The notes: a model not told the origin generated them from the sequence alone. DNA of 64,000 bases from Vibrio ostreicida (GCF_013074385.2 NZ_JABEYA020000002.1:569368-633367); one strand, 5' to 3'; positions 37,888 to 48,306 are shown, counted from the first letter of the stretch. Translations and numbers: made by a program.

Positions 37888-38526
37888 TTAGGCCAATCCA
37901 GGGAAAAGATTACGCATACCGTTGGTGATAAACTCAATACCTAACGCTCCCAGAATTAACCCCATAATACGAGTAATGACGTTGATCCCTGTTTGGCCAA
38001 GCGCGCGTACAATGAATGGCGCTGAGCGAAACAAAAGCCACGAACACAAGCAAAACAACGCAATAGTAACACTAATGCCTACGGCATCGGTCATGGTCGG
38101 ATAACGCGCCCCATAAACAATGGTAGAGCTAATCGCCCCCGGGCCCGCCATTAATGGCATGGCCAGTGGCACGACGCCAATTTGTTCACGGCTTACGTAC
38201 TCGGATTTCTCCTGTTTGTTCTGTTTGTCTTCCCCGAGTTTACCGCTCATCATTGAGAACGCGATGCTCAAAAGCAACAAGCCCCCCGCGACTCGAAAGG
38301 AGTCGAGAGAAATACTGAACATGTCCAGTAGTCGCTGCCCCGCAAACAAAGAGACAATAAGAATAATACCCACGGCCATATTGGCGGTCGTGGCGGTTTT
38401 ATGTTTTTCTTCTATCGTCATATGGCCTGTCAAAGAGACAAAGACTGGCATGATGCCAACCGGGTTAACCGCGGCAACCAGACCGAGAAAAAACTGCAAA
38501 AAGATAGCGATGTCAAATGTTTGCAT
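37888..38526 (-). CDS. ychE: MarC family membrane protein, YchE type
   Basis: 212-residue inner-membrane protein of the MarC/YchE family with six predicted helices, function unknown. The opening FFLGLVAAVNPVGIMPVFVSL and the central VPLAMPLMAGPGAISSTIV are diagnostic. It is divergent from adhE, as in E. coli where ychE also neighbours adhE. Confidence 0.93.
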   Translation of the reverse strand: MQTFDIAIFLQFFLGLVAAVNPVGIMPVFVSLTGHMTIEEKHKTATTANMAVGIILIVSLFAGQRLLDMFSISLDSFRVAGGLLLLSIAFSMMSGKLGEDKQNKQEKSEYVSREQIGVVPLAMPLMAGPGAISSTIVYGARYPTMTDAVGISVTIALFCLCSWLLFRSAPFIVRALGQTGINVITRIMGLILGALGIEFITNGMRNLFPGLA

Positions 38527-39115
38527 GATAAGTCTTATCCAAAATAAAGCCGCACGTGAGAACGAGGAGTGACATGGGGAATATAGTCTAAAATTGACTC
38601 ATTCACGATTTTAAACGTTAGGGTGTTGATCAACAAGGGGGAAGGAAGCGCTGTGCCAACATCGAGTAATGGTCGCGACATCGAACCGGTTTATCGTGTT
38701 AGGACCGGCGGCTGAGACGTGATACGCACACCACGGTTTGACCTCTTATCCCAATGTTTTAGCGTATCAAGAGATGTTGATAAGCCAAGTTGTAAGTTTT
38801 TGCTGATGTCATGAAATTTTTTTACATATCTTGGGTGTTTTTTCGTGCTAGAAGAAGGTAATGAAAAAAAACAACTGAGAATGTTTATTATTAAGTTGTT
38901 GAAAAATATTGCTATTATTTTATTTTTAGGATTGTTTTTCTCCGAATTAAAGAAAGAGCGTATGAGAAATGATCTGGGTCAATATTTGTCATATCTTGAA
39001 ATAATATACTCAGTCTTGAAAGCAATTTACTAAGAAGTGCTTCGGTGGCGGTGATGAAAATGCCCAGTTCCCTTAATAAATAGCTTTTTATATTTTTCAT
39101 TTTAGGAGATTGACT
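38527..39115. promoter_or_regulatory. Long adhE/ychE divergent control region
   Basis: 589 bases with no supported gene. A hydrophobic 62-codon frame (38845-39033) lacks a ribosome site and is probably chance. AGGAG at 39104 is the adhE ribosome site. A long leader is known for adhE in enteric bacteria, where several regulators act, but I could not identify sites here. Confidence 0.5.
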
Positions 39116-41818
39116 ATGCCTGTTACTAATATGGCTGAACTGGATGCAATGGTTGCTCGCGTTAAAAAAGCGCAAGAAACGTTCGCGACATACTCTCAGG
39201 AGCAAGTAGATAGAATCTTCCGAGCGGCCTCTTTGGCGGCGAATCAGGCCCGTATCCCTCTAGCTCAGCAAGCTGTTGAAGAATCCGGGATGGGCATTGT
39301 CGAAGACAAAGTGATCAAGAACCATTTTGCGTCAGAGTTTATTTATAACAAATATAAAGACGAGAAAACTTGCGGTATTCTTGAAGAAGATGACAACCTT
39401 GGTACGATGACGATAGCAGAACCGGTAGGTATCATTTGCGGTATAGTGCCGACAACTAACCCTACCTCGACCGCGATTTTTAAATCTCTGATCTCACTCA
39501 AGACGCGCAACGGCATTATCTTTTCGCCACATCCACGTGCCAAACATTCCACGAATGACGCAGCGAAATTAGTCTTAGAAGCGGCCGTCGCTGCCGGCGC
39601 GCCGAAAGATATTATTGGTTGGATTGACGCACCCTCTGTCGAATTGTCCAATGCTTTAATGAAGCACGATGGTATTGCTCTGATTTTGGCCACGGGGGGG
39701 CCGGGTATGGTTAAAGCGGCATACTCTTCGGGCAAACCAGCGATTGGTGTCGGGGCTGGTAATGTTCCGGTCGTCATTGATGAAACAGCCGACATCAAAC
39801 GTGCTGTTGCGTCAATTTTAATGTCAAAGACATTTGATAACGGTGTCGTGTGTGCGTCTGAACAGGCCGCCATTGTTGTGAATGAAGTCTACGATGAAGT
39901 GAAAGCACGCTTTGCGTCTCACAAGGCCCACGTTCTTTCTAAATCGGATGCTGAAAAAGTACGTAAGGTTCTATTAATCGACGGTAATCTCAATGCCAAT
40001 ATTGTTGGGCAACCAGCATCAGCAATTGCAGATATGGCTGGAGTACACGTACCCGCGGACACCAAAGTGCTCGTTGGTGAGGGTTTGGGGAAAGTCGCGA
40101 TAGAGGATGAATTTGCCCATGAAAAGTTATCCCCAACGTTGGGCTTGTTTCGAGCGGACAACTTTGAAGATGCTGTCGCACAGGCGGTGACCATGGTTGA
40201 AATTGGTGGTATTGGACACACCTCCGGTTTGTACACCAATCAAGATGTGAATACTGACCGCATACGTTACTTCGGAGACAAGTTAAAAACGGCGCGTATT
40301 TTGGTTAATATCCCGACCACTCATGGGGGGATTGGTGACTTGTATAACTTCAATGTTGCACCGTCACTGACGTTGGGATGCGGCTCTTGGGGGGGGAATT
40401 CAATTTCAGAAAATGTTGGACCTAAGCACCTTATCAACAAGAAAACCGTGGCAAAGCGAGCTGAAAATATGTTGTGGCATAAACTCCCTAAATCGATTTA
40501 TTTTCGTCGCGGGTGTCTTCCCATTGCCTTAGGGGATTTGGAAGGTAAGAAGCGCGCTTTTCTGGTCACAGACCGTTTCCTATTCAACAATGGTTACGCA
40601 GATGACGTTGTCACCCTTTTGAAAGCGCAAGGGATGGAAGTACAGACGTTCTTTGATGTGGAAGCCGATCCTACTCTCTCAGTGGTTGAAAAGGGCGCAG
40701 AAGCGATGAAAAGCTTTATGCCCGATACGATCATTGCTTTGGGTGGTGGTTCACCAATGGATGCAGCCAAAATAATGTGGGTGTTATACGAGCACCCAGA
40801 CACCCACTTTGAAGAGCTCGCGATGCGCTTTATGGATATCCGTAAACGCATTTACAAATTCCCTAAAATGGGGAAAAAAGCAGAACTGGTTTGCATCACG
40901 ACAACCTCAGGGACAGGGTCTGAAGTCACGCCTTTTGCTGTTGTGACCGATGATAAAACTGGCGCGAAGTACCCTCTCGCGGATTACGAGATTACGCCGA
41001 ATATCGCGATTGTTGATGCCAACCTTGTCATGAACATGCCTAAATCATTGACAGCTTTTGGTGGGTATGATGCGGTAACCCATGCTTTAGAAGCCCACGT
41101 CTCAGTATTGGCCAACGAATATTCTGATGGCCAAGCGCTACAAGCGTTAAAAATGCTGAAAGAGTACTTACCGTCGAGTTATACCAATGGCGCAAACGAT
41201 CCGGTCGCTCGTGAAAAAGTGCATAATGCAGCGACCATTGCAGGGATTGCATTTGCCAATGCATTTCTCGGAGTTTGTCATTCAATGGCTCACAAAATTG
41301 GTGCTGAATTTCACCTACCACATGGCTTGGCCAACGCTTTGTTGATTGCTAATGTGGTCCGCTACAATGCGAACGACAACCCCACTAAGCAAACGGCATT
41401 CTCACAGTACGATCGGCCTCAAGCTCGACGTCGCTATGCTGAAGTTGCTGACCATTTAGGTCTCAGTCAGTCAGGCGATCGTACCGCTCAGAAAATTGAG
41501 CGTCTTTTGTCTTGGTTAGATGAACTCAAGGTGGACTTGGATATTCCTAAATCCATCAAGGAAGCGGGCGTACCTGAAGCGGATTTTCTCGCTAAGCTCG
41601 ATCAACTCGCGGTAGAAGCGTTCGACGATCAGTGTACGGGGGCGAATCCACGTTACCCATTGATCAAGGAGTTGAAAGAAGTGCTTCTCGCCTCTTACTA
41701 CGGAAAAGCCTTTGTCGAGGGAGAGACATTTGAGGGGACAACGGTGATCAAGAAGAAAGCGGATCAGGTGCTGCCTAAGAAATCCACTAAAGGCAAAAAA
41801 TCTGCCGTCGGTGCGTAA
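39116..41818 (+). CDS. adhE: Bifunctional acetaldehyde-CoA/alcohol dehydrogenase
   Basis: Fermentative enzyme that turns acetyl-CoA into acetaldehyde and then ethanol, regenerating NAD+. The 900-residue protein has an N-terminal aldehyde dehydrogenase domain (about 1-440) with catalytic Cys246 in DNGVVCASEQA. The C-terminal iron-dependent alcohol dehydrogenase domain (about 450-870) has TTTSGTGSEVTPF and the iron-ligand region GVCHSMAHKIGAEFHLPHG. The enteric homologue assembles into spirosomes. The ATG at 39116 follows AGGAG. A Lys-rich tail ends the protein. Confidence 0.97.
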   Translation: MPVTNMAELDAMVARVKKAQETFATYSQEQVDRIFRAASLAANQARIPLAQQAVEESGMGIVEDKVIKNHFASEFIYNKYKDEKTCGILEEDDNLGTMTIAEPVGIICGIVPTTNPTSTAIFKSLISLKTRNGIIFSPHPRAKHSTNDAAKLVLEAAVAAGAPKDIIGWIDAPSVELSNALMKHDGIALILATGGPGMVKAAYSSGKPAIGVGAGNVPVVIDETADIKRAVASILMSKTFDNGVVCASEQAAIVVNEVYDEVKARFASHKAHVLSKSDAEKVRKVLLIDGNLNANIVGQPASAIADMAGVHVPADTKVLVGEGLGKVAIEDEFAHEKLSPTLGLFRADNFEDAVAQAVTMVEIGGIGHTSGLYTNQDVNTDRIRYFGDKLKTARILVNIPTTHGGIGDLYNFNVAPSLTLGCGSWGGNSISENVGPKHLINKKTVAKRAENMLWHKLPKSIYFRRGCLPIALGDLEGKKRAFLVTDRFLFNNGYADDVVTLLKAQGMEVQTFFDVEADPTLSVVEKGAEAMKSFMPDTIIALGGGSPMDAAKIMWVLYEHPDTHFEELAMRFMDIRKRIYKFPKMGKKAELVCITTTSGTGSEVTPFAVVTDDKTGAKYPLADYEITPNIAIVDANLVMNMPKSLTAFGGYDAVTHALEAHVSVLANEYSDGQALQALKMLKEYLPSSYTNGANDPVAREKVHNAATIAGIAFANAFLGVCHSMAHKIGAEFHLPHGLANALLIANVVRYNANDNPTKQTAFSQYDRPQARRRYAEVADHLGLSQSGDRTAQKIERLLSWLDELKVDLDIPKSIKEAGVPEADFLAKLDQLAVEAFDDQCTGANPRYPLIKELKEVLLASYYGKAFVEGETFEGTTVIKKKADQVLPKKSTKGKKSAVGA

Positions 41819-41856
41819 TCGGTAAGGTTGATAAAATCTGGTCGTCGTTCAAAAAC

Positions 41857-41889
41857 GAAAGCCCCAGTGCCTAAACACTGGGGCTTTTG
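41857..41889. terminator. Terminator of adhE
   Basis: Stem AAAGCCCCAGTG / CACTGGGGCTTT with a 6-base loop and a TTTT end, in the convergent gap with the carbonic anhydrase gene. Confidence 0.88.
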
Positions 41890-41933
41890 CCATTATTTGC
41901 TATTGGTTTTGAACACACAACAGAAAGGGTGTG

Positions 41934-42782
41934 TTATTGGACCGCTGCAAGTAAATCGGGGTTAGTTACAAGGTTGCGTACACCATGTGCATGATTTTCC
42001 TTGAAGTCATTCTTTTTTAACCATTTTGCTACTGTTGCGATGTCGACCTTTGCCACTTTTGGTCGGACGCTCCAGCTAACTTGCAAAGGAGAGGCGGTTT
42101 CATTGTAGCCAGGGCCTGTCGTTGAGCCCGGGTATTGGATAGGTTTTCCAGTATTATCAGGAATGTTGAGTGCCTGATACACCCCATTTTTCTGCCCATA
42201 TTCTGTTAATTTCACAAAATCAGAAGCATTGCGATCATTGACTAAAACATAGACTTGGGTTTCGACGCGCAATTGAGGGTTGTTGATCGATTCACTTAAA
42301 CAGGCCCCCAATGTTGGCCCAGGTTTCACCTGCGCGGTTGAATAGACGTAGTGAACCTCAATGGTATCGCCTGAGAGCAGTTGACCGTGAGCGTTTTTTC
42401 CAACAGCCGTGGCGAATGGTTTCAGTTCTGCGTCGCTGAGCTTACCGGTATAAACGTAACCCGTATTGTAGCCTTTTCCGTCGCCATTTCCTGCGTATCG
42501 ACTGAATTCGCCCCCTTTATGCTCGGCATTCTTGTGGAAGTGAATATTACAGAGGTTCATCTCGTTTGCGTCTGGTGCGCGACCAAACGCGCGATGATTC
42601 ATCCCCGTCAAATTGTCAATGTCACGTGGAGCCTGAGGACCGAAACCCTTACCTTTTGTATTTTCTGCAAGAGTAGCACGTTGTTGTGCGATCACACTGT
42701 CATCGACGACGACATCAACGGTTGCTTGTGAGATCAATGGAATCAGCGCGATACTTGCGCATGCAATGAGACGTTTTTTCAT
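41934..42782 (-). CDS. Delta-class-like carbonic anhydrase, secreted
   Basis: 282-residue exported protein (signal peptide about 1-20, ending SQA). The central segment MNLCNIHFHKNAEHKGGEF and the later GACLSES and VSWSVRPKV match the bacterial proteins related to diatom delta carbonic anhydrases. These hydrate CO2 with a zinc held by His/Cys residues. A periplasmic location would aid CO2/bicarbonate interconversion. Catalysis is inferred from family resemblance. It is upstream of no operon partner; sodC lies 158 bases further upstream on the same strand. Confidence 0.8.
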   Translation of the reverse strand: MKKRLIACASIALIPLISQATVDVVVDDSVIAQQRATLAENTKGKGFGPQAPRDIDNLTGMNHRAFGRAPDANEMNLCNIHFHKNAEHKGGEFSRYAGNGDGKGYNTGYVYTGKLSDAELKPFATAVGKNAHGQLLSGDTIEVHYVYSTAQVKPGPTLGACLSESINNPQLRVETQVYVLVNDRNASDFVKLTEYGQKNGVYQALNIPDNTGKPIQYPGSTTGPGYNETASPLQVSWSVRPKVAKVDIATVAKWLKKNDFKENHAHGVRNLVTNPDLLAAVQ

Positions 42783-42940
42783 AAATTAATATTAAACCTT
42801 TATATTGTGATTCGGATACTTAGTCGCCCATTTACAGGGTAGCAACGCTTAACAAAAGTCTGTATTTTATTCTTCAATTCGGTGACTTCAGCAGCATGAA
42901 AAATTGAAATTGAATCACTTCCTTACACGCTATACTGAGG

Positions 42941-43453
42941 TTACTTGATTACGCCACAAACAATTCTAGCACCACCTCCGCCGAGTTTCGCAGGATGGTC
43001 CGAATGGTTGTCGCCGCCTGCATGTATCATTAAGGCCCTGCCAGTAACAGACGATAGTGAGACTCGCGGTGCCACTACTGGGTTGTTGGCCACACCATGA
43101 CTGTCGACATAGAGAGCAGGTAAGTCCCCCAAATGGTTATTATTGGTCCAAGGGAAACCATGTTTGCCGGTTTCTTGTGGGTCATAGTGACCGCCAGCCG
43201 CACCACCGAGCACGGTTTTTCCCTGTTTAGTACTACTTCCACAAGAGCCATTGGTGTGAATATGAAAACCGTGTACTCCAGCGGGTAATCCTTTTAACTC
43301 GGGTGTAAAAACCGTTCCATACTGACTGTCAGATAGGGTAACCACACCTGCTGGTTGGCCAGAGGCTAAGTCGACCATTTCGACAGAAAGGTCGTCGGCT
43401 AAAACTGAAGTCGAAAGCAGCGCAATTGAAGCGAGTAAAGTATGTTTTTTCAT
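42941..43453 (-). CDS. sodC: Superoxide dismutase [Cu-Zn], periplasmic
   Basis: 170-residue exported Cu/Zn superoxide dismutase. A signal peptide (about 1-19, STSVLA-D) precedes the mature domain. The metal ligands are [26 protein letters not shown] and the Cys near the C-terminus (ARIVCGVI) for the disulfide. [16 protein letters not shown] is the electrostatic/active-site loop. It protects the periplasm from superoxide. Confidence 0.95.
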   Translation of the reverse strand: MKKHTLLASIALLSTSVLADDLSVEMVDLASGQPAGVVTLSDSQYGTVFTPELKGLPAGVHGFHIHTNGSCGSSTKQGKTVLGGAAGGHYDPQETGKHGFPWTNNNHLGDLPALYVDSHGVANNPVVAPRVSLSSVTGRALMIHAGGDNHSDHPAKLGGGGARIVCGVIK

Positions 43454-43860
43454 CGGGTCAAGTCCTATTGATTTGTTGTGATTTGTTATCAGTTATTGTG
43501 AATCTTGATGATTTGTTTGCCTTTAAATGGTGCTGGTTGGCTGAAGATTTCTGTGATCAAGGGGCATCAAGGCCTGAATACGCCCACAAGAACAGGGTAT
43601 TTCGTCAATTGTAGTCACGCTGTCGTGTTTCACACCCCATAAAACGAAAAGGGCCTGACGTTGGTGTCAATTTACCTGCTCTTTTATGAGACGAATATTT
43701 GTTGTTTTCTATTGATTTGATTGGTGATCCCGATGAACCACTCAGTGAAAAAGGGAATCGGTTTATGGAGAGGGGTTTTAGATTGGGTCGAAGGTCAGTG
43801 CCAATAAAAAAGGCCGATAGCAGAATATCGACCTAAATCATTAAGGCTTGTCGGACGATA
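43454..43860. other. Gap between minE and sodC
   Basis: 407 bases without a supported gene. It contains the minE terminator at 43805-43835 and must contain the sodC promoter at the right-hand side of that gene's start. Confidence 0.5.
43805..43835 (-). terminator. Terminator of the minCDE operon
   Basis: On the minus strand an 8-bp stem AGGTCGAT / ATCGGCCT (one G-T pair) is followed by TTTTTT, 25 bases past the minE stop. Confidence 0.75.
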
Positions 43861-44124
43861 TTATTTATCGTCTTCAGGTAATTTCACATTCAGTTCCAAT
43901 ACGGAAATGTCATCATCTTTGTGCTCAAACGAAAGGTCGACCATTGAGGGGTCAATCTCAACATACTTACCGATCACTTTCAGAATATCTTCCTTTAATT
44001 GCGGCAGGTAAGAAGGCGCAGGATCATTCTGGCTGCGTCGCTCAGCGACAATGATTTGCAGTCGCTCTTTGGCTAAATTTGCGGACGTCTTTTTCTGTGG
44101 TCGAAAAAATTCAAGTAATGACAT
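43861..44124 (-). CDS. minE: Cell division topological specificity factor MinE
   Basis: 87-residue partner of MinD that stimulates its ATPase and drives pole-to-pole oscillation. The N-terminal membrane-targeting [19 protein letters not shown] and the anti-MinCD helix [12 protein letters not shown] are present. Its start abuts the minD stop (44124/44125). It is the last gene of minC-minD-minE. Confidence 0.97.
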   Translation of the reverse strand: MSLLEFFRPQKKTSANLAKERLQIIVAERRSQNDPAPSYLPQLKEDILKVIGKYVEIDPSMVDLSFEHKDDDISVLELNVKLPEDDK

Positions 44125-44937
44125 CTAGCCTCCGAATAATCGTTTGAAAATTCCTTTTTTCTGCTCGGTCAGGAAGCGGAAATCCACTTGTGAACCTAAC
44201 AGGCGGTCAACGGTGTCGTTATAGGCCATTCCAGCGTCGGTTTCGTTATCGAAAATAACAGGCACACCCTTGTTTGAAGCGTTTAATACCGCTTGGCTTT
44301 CAGGAATCACACCCAGAAGAGAAATGTGGAGGATTTCCTCGACATCTTCGACACTCAGCATCTCGCCTTGAGTGACCCGTGTCGGGTTGTAGCGAGTCAG
44401 CAGCAAATGCTGTTTGACTGGTTCTAAACCTTCTTCAGCGCGGCGTGATTTCGAATCAAGAATGCCCAAAATACGGTCTGAGTCGCGAACCGATGAGACT
44501 TCAGGATTAGTGGTGACGATCGCTTCATCTGCAAAGTATAGCGCCATCAACGCACCTTGTTCGATTCCTGCAGGTGAGTCACACAGGATAAAATCAAAGC
44601 CCATCTCATCAAGTTCATCAAAGACACGGCGAACGCCGTCTATGGTCAGCGCATCTTTATCACGGGTTTGAGAAGCCGGCAGTATAAATAGGTTGTCAGT
44701 ACGCTTATCTTTGATCAGCGCCTGATTAAGGGTCGCTTCACCGTTAATCACATTGACAAAGTCATAAACGACTCGGCGTTCACAGCCCATGATTAAATCC
44801 AGATTGCGCAGGCCGATATCAAAATCGATGACTGCAGTTTTTTTTCCTTTGAGGGCCAGTCCCGACGCAATCGCCGCACTGGAGGTGGTTTTACCCACAC
44901 CCCCTTTACCTGATGTGACAACAATAATGCGTGCCAT
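44125..44937 (-). CDS. minD: Septum site-determining ATPase MinD
   Basis: 270-residue deviant Walker ATPase that recruits MinC to the membrane. The P-loop SGKGGVGKTT is at residues 9-18, the switch region is DFDIGLRNLD, DSPAGIE follows, and the C-terminal amphipathic membrane-targeting helix is KKGIFKRLFGG. It lies 18 bases after minC. Confidence 0.98.
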   Translation of the reverse strand: MARIIVVTSGKGGVGKTTSSAAIASGLALKGKKTAVIDFDIGLRNLDLIMGCERRVVYDFVNVINGEATLNQALIKDKRTDNLFILPASQTRDKDALTIDGVRRVFDELDEMGFDFILCDSPAGIEQGALMALYFADEAIVTTNPEVSSVRDSDRILGILDSKSRRAEEGLEPVKQHLLLTRYNPTRVTQGEMLSVEDVEEILHISLLGVIPESQAVLNASNKGVPVIFDNETDAGMAYNDTVDRLLGSQVDFRFLTEQKKGIFKRLFGG

Positions 44938-44955
44938 TATTTGTTCCTTATGATC

Positions 44956-45618
44956 TTAAATAGTTAACAACTCGAACCGAAGTGAGTCATCAGTCAAACT
45001 AAACATGACTTTTTTCTGCCAGTACTCGGCGTCGAACTGTTCGGTTAGCCAATAGTGACCAGCAATCGACATTAATTCGGCGTGGAGCTTATTGCAGATG
45101 ATTACGGCACCAGTATTGCCATTGGCGCCAGCAATGGCTCGCCCTCGCAGTGTGCCATGGATATGAATTGAACCATCTGCAATAACCTCTGCACCCTCAC
45201 TGACATGGCTTAATACAATCAAATCGCTGTCTTTGGCATACACTTGCTGACCAGAGCGAACGGGTGTGCGAACCACTTTAGTTGGCGCCATCTTTGCTGG
45301 GGCCTGTGTGGGGGATTTGCTCGCGGACATTATCGCAAAGCCAGTCTCAGTAGCGAGATTTTGTGTCCGTTTATCTCGGTATCCAGTGACGCCGACGGGG
45401 ATCATTCCCGCTTGTGAAATGCCTTGCTTGAGCCGAGAAAAATCGAGTTCCCCAACCACTTTAGAAATATTGATGACAACAGGAGCTTGTGCGAAAAAGC
45501 GAGGCGCTTGTTCAACCTTGTCGATAAGAAATTGAATGGTGTGTTCAACATCATTGTTTGAAAGGTGTAAAACGGACAAAGTAAAACTACTCCCTTTCAA
45601 GTCCGGTGCATTTGACAT
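44956..45618 (-). CDS. minC: Septum site-determining protein MinC
   Basis: 220-residue FtsZ-ring inhibitor. The N-terminal FtsZ-binding domain begins [16 protein letters not shown]. The C-terminal beta-helix domain contains VHIGAE-like repeats, here [37 protein letters not shown] and ELMSIAGHY. The ATG at 45618 (MSNAPDLKG) matches family starts; the 9 additional upstream codons are not conserved. First gene of the min operon. Confidence 0.96.
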   Translation of the reverse strand: MSNAPDLKGSSFTLSVLHLSNNDVEHTIQFLIDKVEQAPRFFAQAPVVINISKVVGELDFSRLKQGISQAGMIPVGVTGYRDKRTQNLATETGFAIMSASKSPTQAPAKMAPTKVVRTPVRSGQQVYAKDSDLIVLSHVSEGAEVIADGSIHIHGTLRGRAIAGANGNTGAVIICNKLHAELMSIAGHYWLTEQFDAEYWQKKVMFSLTDDSLRFELLTI

Positions 45619-45780
45619 CTTTTTCTGGGAACCTCGTATTGGCATTGCCTGAGACTAGGGGGGTTATGTTATATTCCCTACCTAGGCACAGCAAGTTATC
45701 TTGCGATCAATTGAGTGTTTCGGCCTAAAAAATAGCGAAACATTGACGTTCTCTGAACCTAAACAGTTAAAAGGCTCTCC

Positions 45781-46068
45781 ATGCTTTGTGCAATTTACAA
45801 AAGTTCTAAAAAAGAAGGCGCATACTTGTATATTCCGAAGAAAGACGATTTTTCACAAGTCCCTGACACATTAATGCAAATGTTTGGCAAACCTTTTATG
45901 GTAATGGTGGTCAAACTCGAAGGGCGTACATTAGCTCAGGTTGATGTTGAGAAAGTTAAGCAATCTCTTAAAACGGATGGTTTTTTCCTTCAGTTGCCAC
46001 CGCCGCCACAAAATTTACTCGATGAATATAAAGAGCAAAAACAAGCTCGTCAGCAGTCTAAGGAATAA
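45781..46068 (+). CDS. ycgL: YcgL domain protein
   Basis: 95-residue protein of the YcgL family, of unknown function, regularly divergent from minC. Conserved segments are [19 protein letters not shown] and [20 protein letters not shown]. It is followed 51 bases later by the transglycosylase gene, probably in one transcript. Confidence 0.95.
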   Translation: MLCAIYKSSKKEGAYLYIPKKDDFSQVPDTLMQMFGKPFMVMVVKLEGRTLAQVDVEKVKQSLKTDGFFLQLPPPPQNLLDEYKEQKQARQQSKE

Positions 46069-46119
46069 ACAACTAGGATTTGGACTGCAGGATTGATTCA
46101 ATTGCTCAAGGAGGGCAAG

Positions 46120-47091
46120 GTGAAAAAAGTATTGTCAGTGTTGCTAGGTGTTGCTGTCACAAGTTCTGTCTGGGCCAATGAACTGAACTTTGAGCAATAT
46201 GTCGAAAAGTTAAAGCAAGAAGCGCGAACTCAGGGGATATCGGAGCCGATTATTACGGCAGCATTTGATGGGGTGAGTTATAAACCGCGTGCGGTAAAGG
46301 CGGATCGAAACCAGCCAGAAAAAAAACTCACTCTGGATGAGTATATACCCAGGGCGGTGCCTGATTGGAAGGTAAAACAAGCCAAGCGTTTGTACGTCGA
46401 ACATAAAGATGAGCTTACCCGTATCGGGGAACAATATGGCGTGCAACCGCGTTTTATTGTTGCGTTGTGGGGGGTTGAAAGCAATTTCGGCACATTTACG
46501 GGTAACTACAGCGTCATTGATGCGCTGTCAACTATGGCCTTTGACGGACGACGTGAGGCCTTTTTCCGCAAAGAGGCGATGGCCGCCCTAACCATTCTTG
46601 AGCAGGGGCACATCCAGCCTAACGATATGAAAGGCTCCTGGGCTGGCGCCATGGGTCAGTGTCAGTTTATGCCGAGTTCTTTTCTCTCTTTTGCTGCAGA
46701 CGGCAATGGTGATGGTAAGAAGGACATTTGGGGGACTGAAGCGGATGTGTTTGCCTCCACGGCGAATTACTTGAGTCAGTCTGGCTGGAAAGACGAGTCT
46801 ACATGGGGCCGTCAGGTAAAACTCCCTCGTGGTTTTGACACCCGTATTCAGGGGCGTAGCGAGGCAAAAGCTAAGTATCTCAAACAGTGGACACAGCTTG
46901 GTATCACTCGCTATGACGGTCGTCCGCTACCGAATCTCGACGTAGACGTGAAAGCGTGGCTCATTGCTCCTGATGATGCCGATGGCAGAGTGTACCTTGT
47001 CTATAACAACTACAATGTTCTGATGAAGTGGAATCGTTCTTACTACTTTGCACTGGCGGTCAGCCATTTAGCTGATAGAATCGTACTATAG
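46120..47091 (+). CDS. Lytic murein transglycosylase, MltB family
   Basis: 323-residue periplasmic enzyme that cleaves peptidoglycan glycan strands to 1,6-anhydro products. The GTG start at 46120 follows GGAGGGCAAG and gives a signal peptide ending near VWA-N. There is no lipobox Cys, so it is soluble, unlike E. coli MltB. The catalytic Glu is in VALWGVESNFGTFTGNY, followed by GSWAGAMGQCQFMPSSF and DIWGTEADVFASTANYL. It is normally linked to ycgL in Vibrio. Confidence 0.93.
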   Translation: MKKVLSVLLGVAVTSSVWANELNFEQYVEKLKQEARTQGISEPIITAAFDGVSYKPRAVKADRNQPEKKLTLDEYIPRAVPDWKVKQAKRLYVEHKDELTRIGEQYGVQPRFIVALWGVESNFGTFTGNYSVIDALSTMAFDGRREAFFRKEAMAALTILEQGHIQPNDMKGSWAGAMGQCQFMPSSFLSFAADGNGDGKKDIWGTEADVFASTANYLSQSGWKDESTWGRQVKLPRGFDTRIQGRSEAKAKYLKQWTQLGITRYDGRPLPNLDVDVKAWLIAPDDADGRVYLVYNNYNVLMKWNRSYYFALAVSHLADRIVL

Positions 47092-47101
47092 TCATAACGA
47101 C

Positions 47102-47126
47102 AGGAGCTCTTTGGAGCTCCTTTTTG
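47102..47126 (+). terminator. Terminator of the transglycosylase gene
   Basis: Stem AGGAGCTC / GAGCTCCT with a 4-base loop and TTTTT, 10 bases after the stop codon. Confidence 0.9.
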
Positions 47127-47140
47127 TTTCTGGAGTGTTT

Positions 47141-48088
47141 GTGTTATCAGATCGCGCTGCTCAGATGGTGGTGTTTGCTACCTTGCTGACTCATAAAAAC
47201 TTTACGCTGGCCGCTAAGCACCTCGGTGTTTCGGTGTCTCACGTGAGTAAACAATTGGCCCAACTGGAAGAATCGTTAGGCGTTAAGCTGGTCCAGCGCA
47301 CCACCCGAACGTTTATTGCAACGGAAGCAGGAGAGCAGTTCTTTCATCATTGTCAGAAGGTGGTTGATATTGCTGAAGAAGCTCAGCAAGAAGTTGAAAG
47401 CCACAAACAGGATGTGCTTGGTTTGATAAAAATCGGGATATCTCATTCTTTTGGGACCTTGCATATATTGCCTGCCATTGAACAATTGCGAGCACAATAT
47501 CCAGAGCTGCAAGTAGAGGTTCACCTGTTTGATTACAAGGTCGATATGCTAAAGGACGGCCTCGATCTTTGGATAACCAATAATGAAACCCTGCCCGAAG
47601 GTTATGTCGCTCAGCGTCTGGCTGACTGTCAGTTTGTTGTCGCCGCTTCTCCGGAATATTTGGTGAACCATAGTACGCCTCATCACCCTCATGATCTGAG
47701 CGAACATAACTGTTTGATTTACCGAAGCTGGGAACGCGATTACACCAGCTGGGCGTTTGCGAAACCCCAACAGCATTTGAATGTTAAAGTGTCGGGCAAT
47801 TACTCGGTCAATTTGGCAGAAGCGGTCCGTGATGCTGCTGTCGCAGGGTGGGGAGTCGCCTATCTAGCCACGTATTTGATTGGCGACGAATTCAAAACAG
47901 GTCAGTTGATCCAGCTTTTACCCGATTGGCTACCCAGTCAGAATATGCCGTTTTACGCGGTTTACCCGAGCCGCCGCTACCTATCAACGAAAACGACGGC
48001 GGTGATAGAGTTTATTAAACGCAGAATTGGTTTCCCCTGTTATTGGGATGAACAATTGGCCGCCTACCTTCGCCGACCTAACCGTTAA
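47141..48088 (+). CDS. LysR family transcriptional regulator
   Basis: 315-residue LysR regulator. The winged helix-turn-helix is at residues 1-65 (NFTLAAKHLGVSVSHVSKQLAQLE), followed by the substrate-binding domain (VLGLIKIGISHSFG onward). The GTG at 47141 has TGGAGTG 6 bases upstream; the longer frame runs into the preceding terminator. It is not divergent from a metabolic gene, so its target is unclear. Confidence 0.9.
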   Translation: MLSDRAAQMVVFATLLTHKNFTLAAKHLGVSVSHVSKQLAQLEESLGVKLVQRTTRTFIATEAGEQFFHHCQKVVDIAEEAQQEVESHKQDVLGLIKIGISHSFGTLHILPAIEQLRAQYPELQVEVHLFDYKVDMLKDGLDLWITNNETLPEGYVAQRLADCQFVVAASPEYLVNHSTPHHPHDLSEHNCLIYRSWERDYTSWAFAKPQQHLNVKVSGNYSVNLAEAVRDAAVAGWGVAYLATYLIGDEFKTGQLIQLLPDWLPSQNMPFYAVYPSRRYLSTKTTAVIEFIKRRIGFPCYWDEQLAAYLRRPNR

Positions 48089-48306
48089 CAGTACGATTAA
48101 CTTTTTCTGTTTTCATAAACATCTTTTCCAAATGAAAAATAACCAACGACGCAAACGTTTATCTTCATGTAAAACAAAGTCTTATTTGGTTGGTGTTTGT
48201 TTGTACTATTGAAAATACACTTCATTAACAACTTAGATTTGCATCCGATTTTTATCTGAATATTATCCCTCGCCTTCTTCATCTCTCTTTTAAATCGGAA
48301 CTCTTT

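Noticed and set aside
38845..39033. 62-codon hydrophobic frame in the adhE leader
   Set aside because: It starts with GTG, has no ribosome site, is AT-rich, and reads like chance.
42941..43860. CRISPR array or tandem repeats
   Set aside because: No regularly spaced repeats were seen here or elsewhere in the window.
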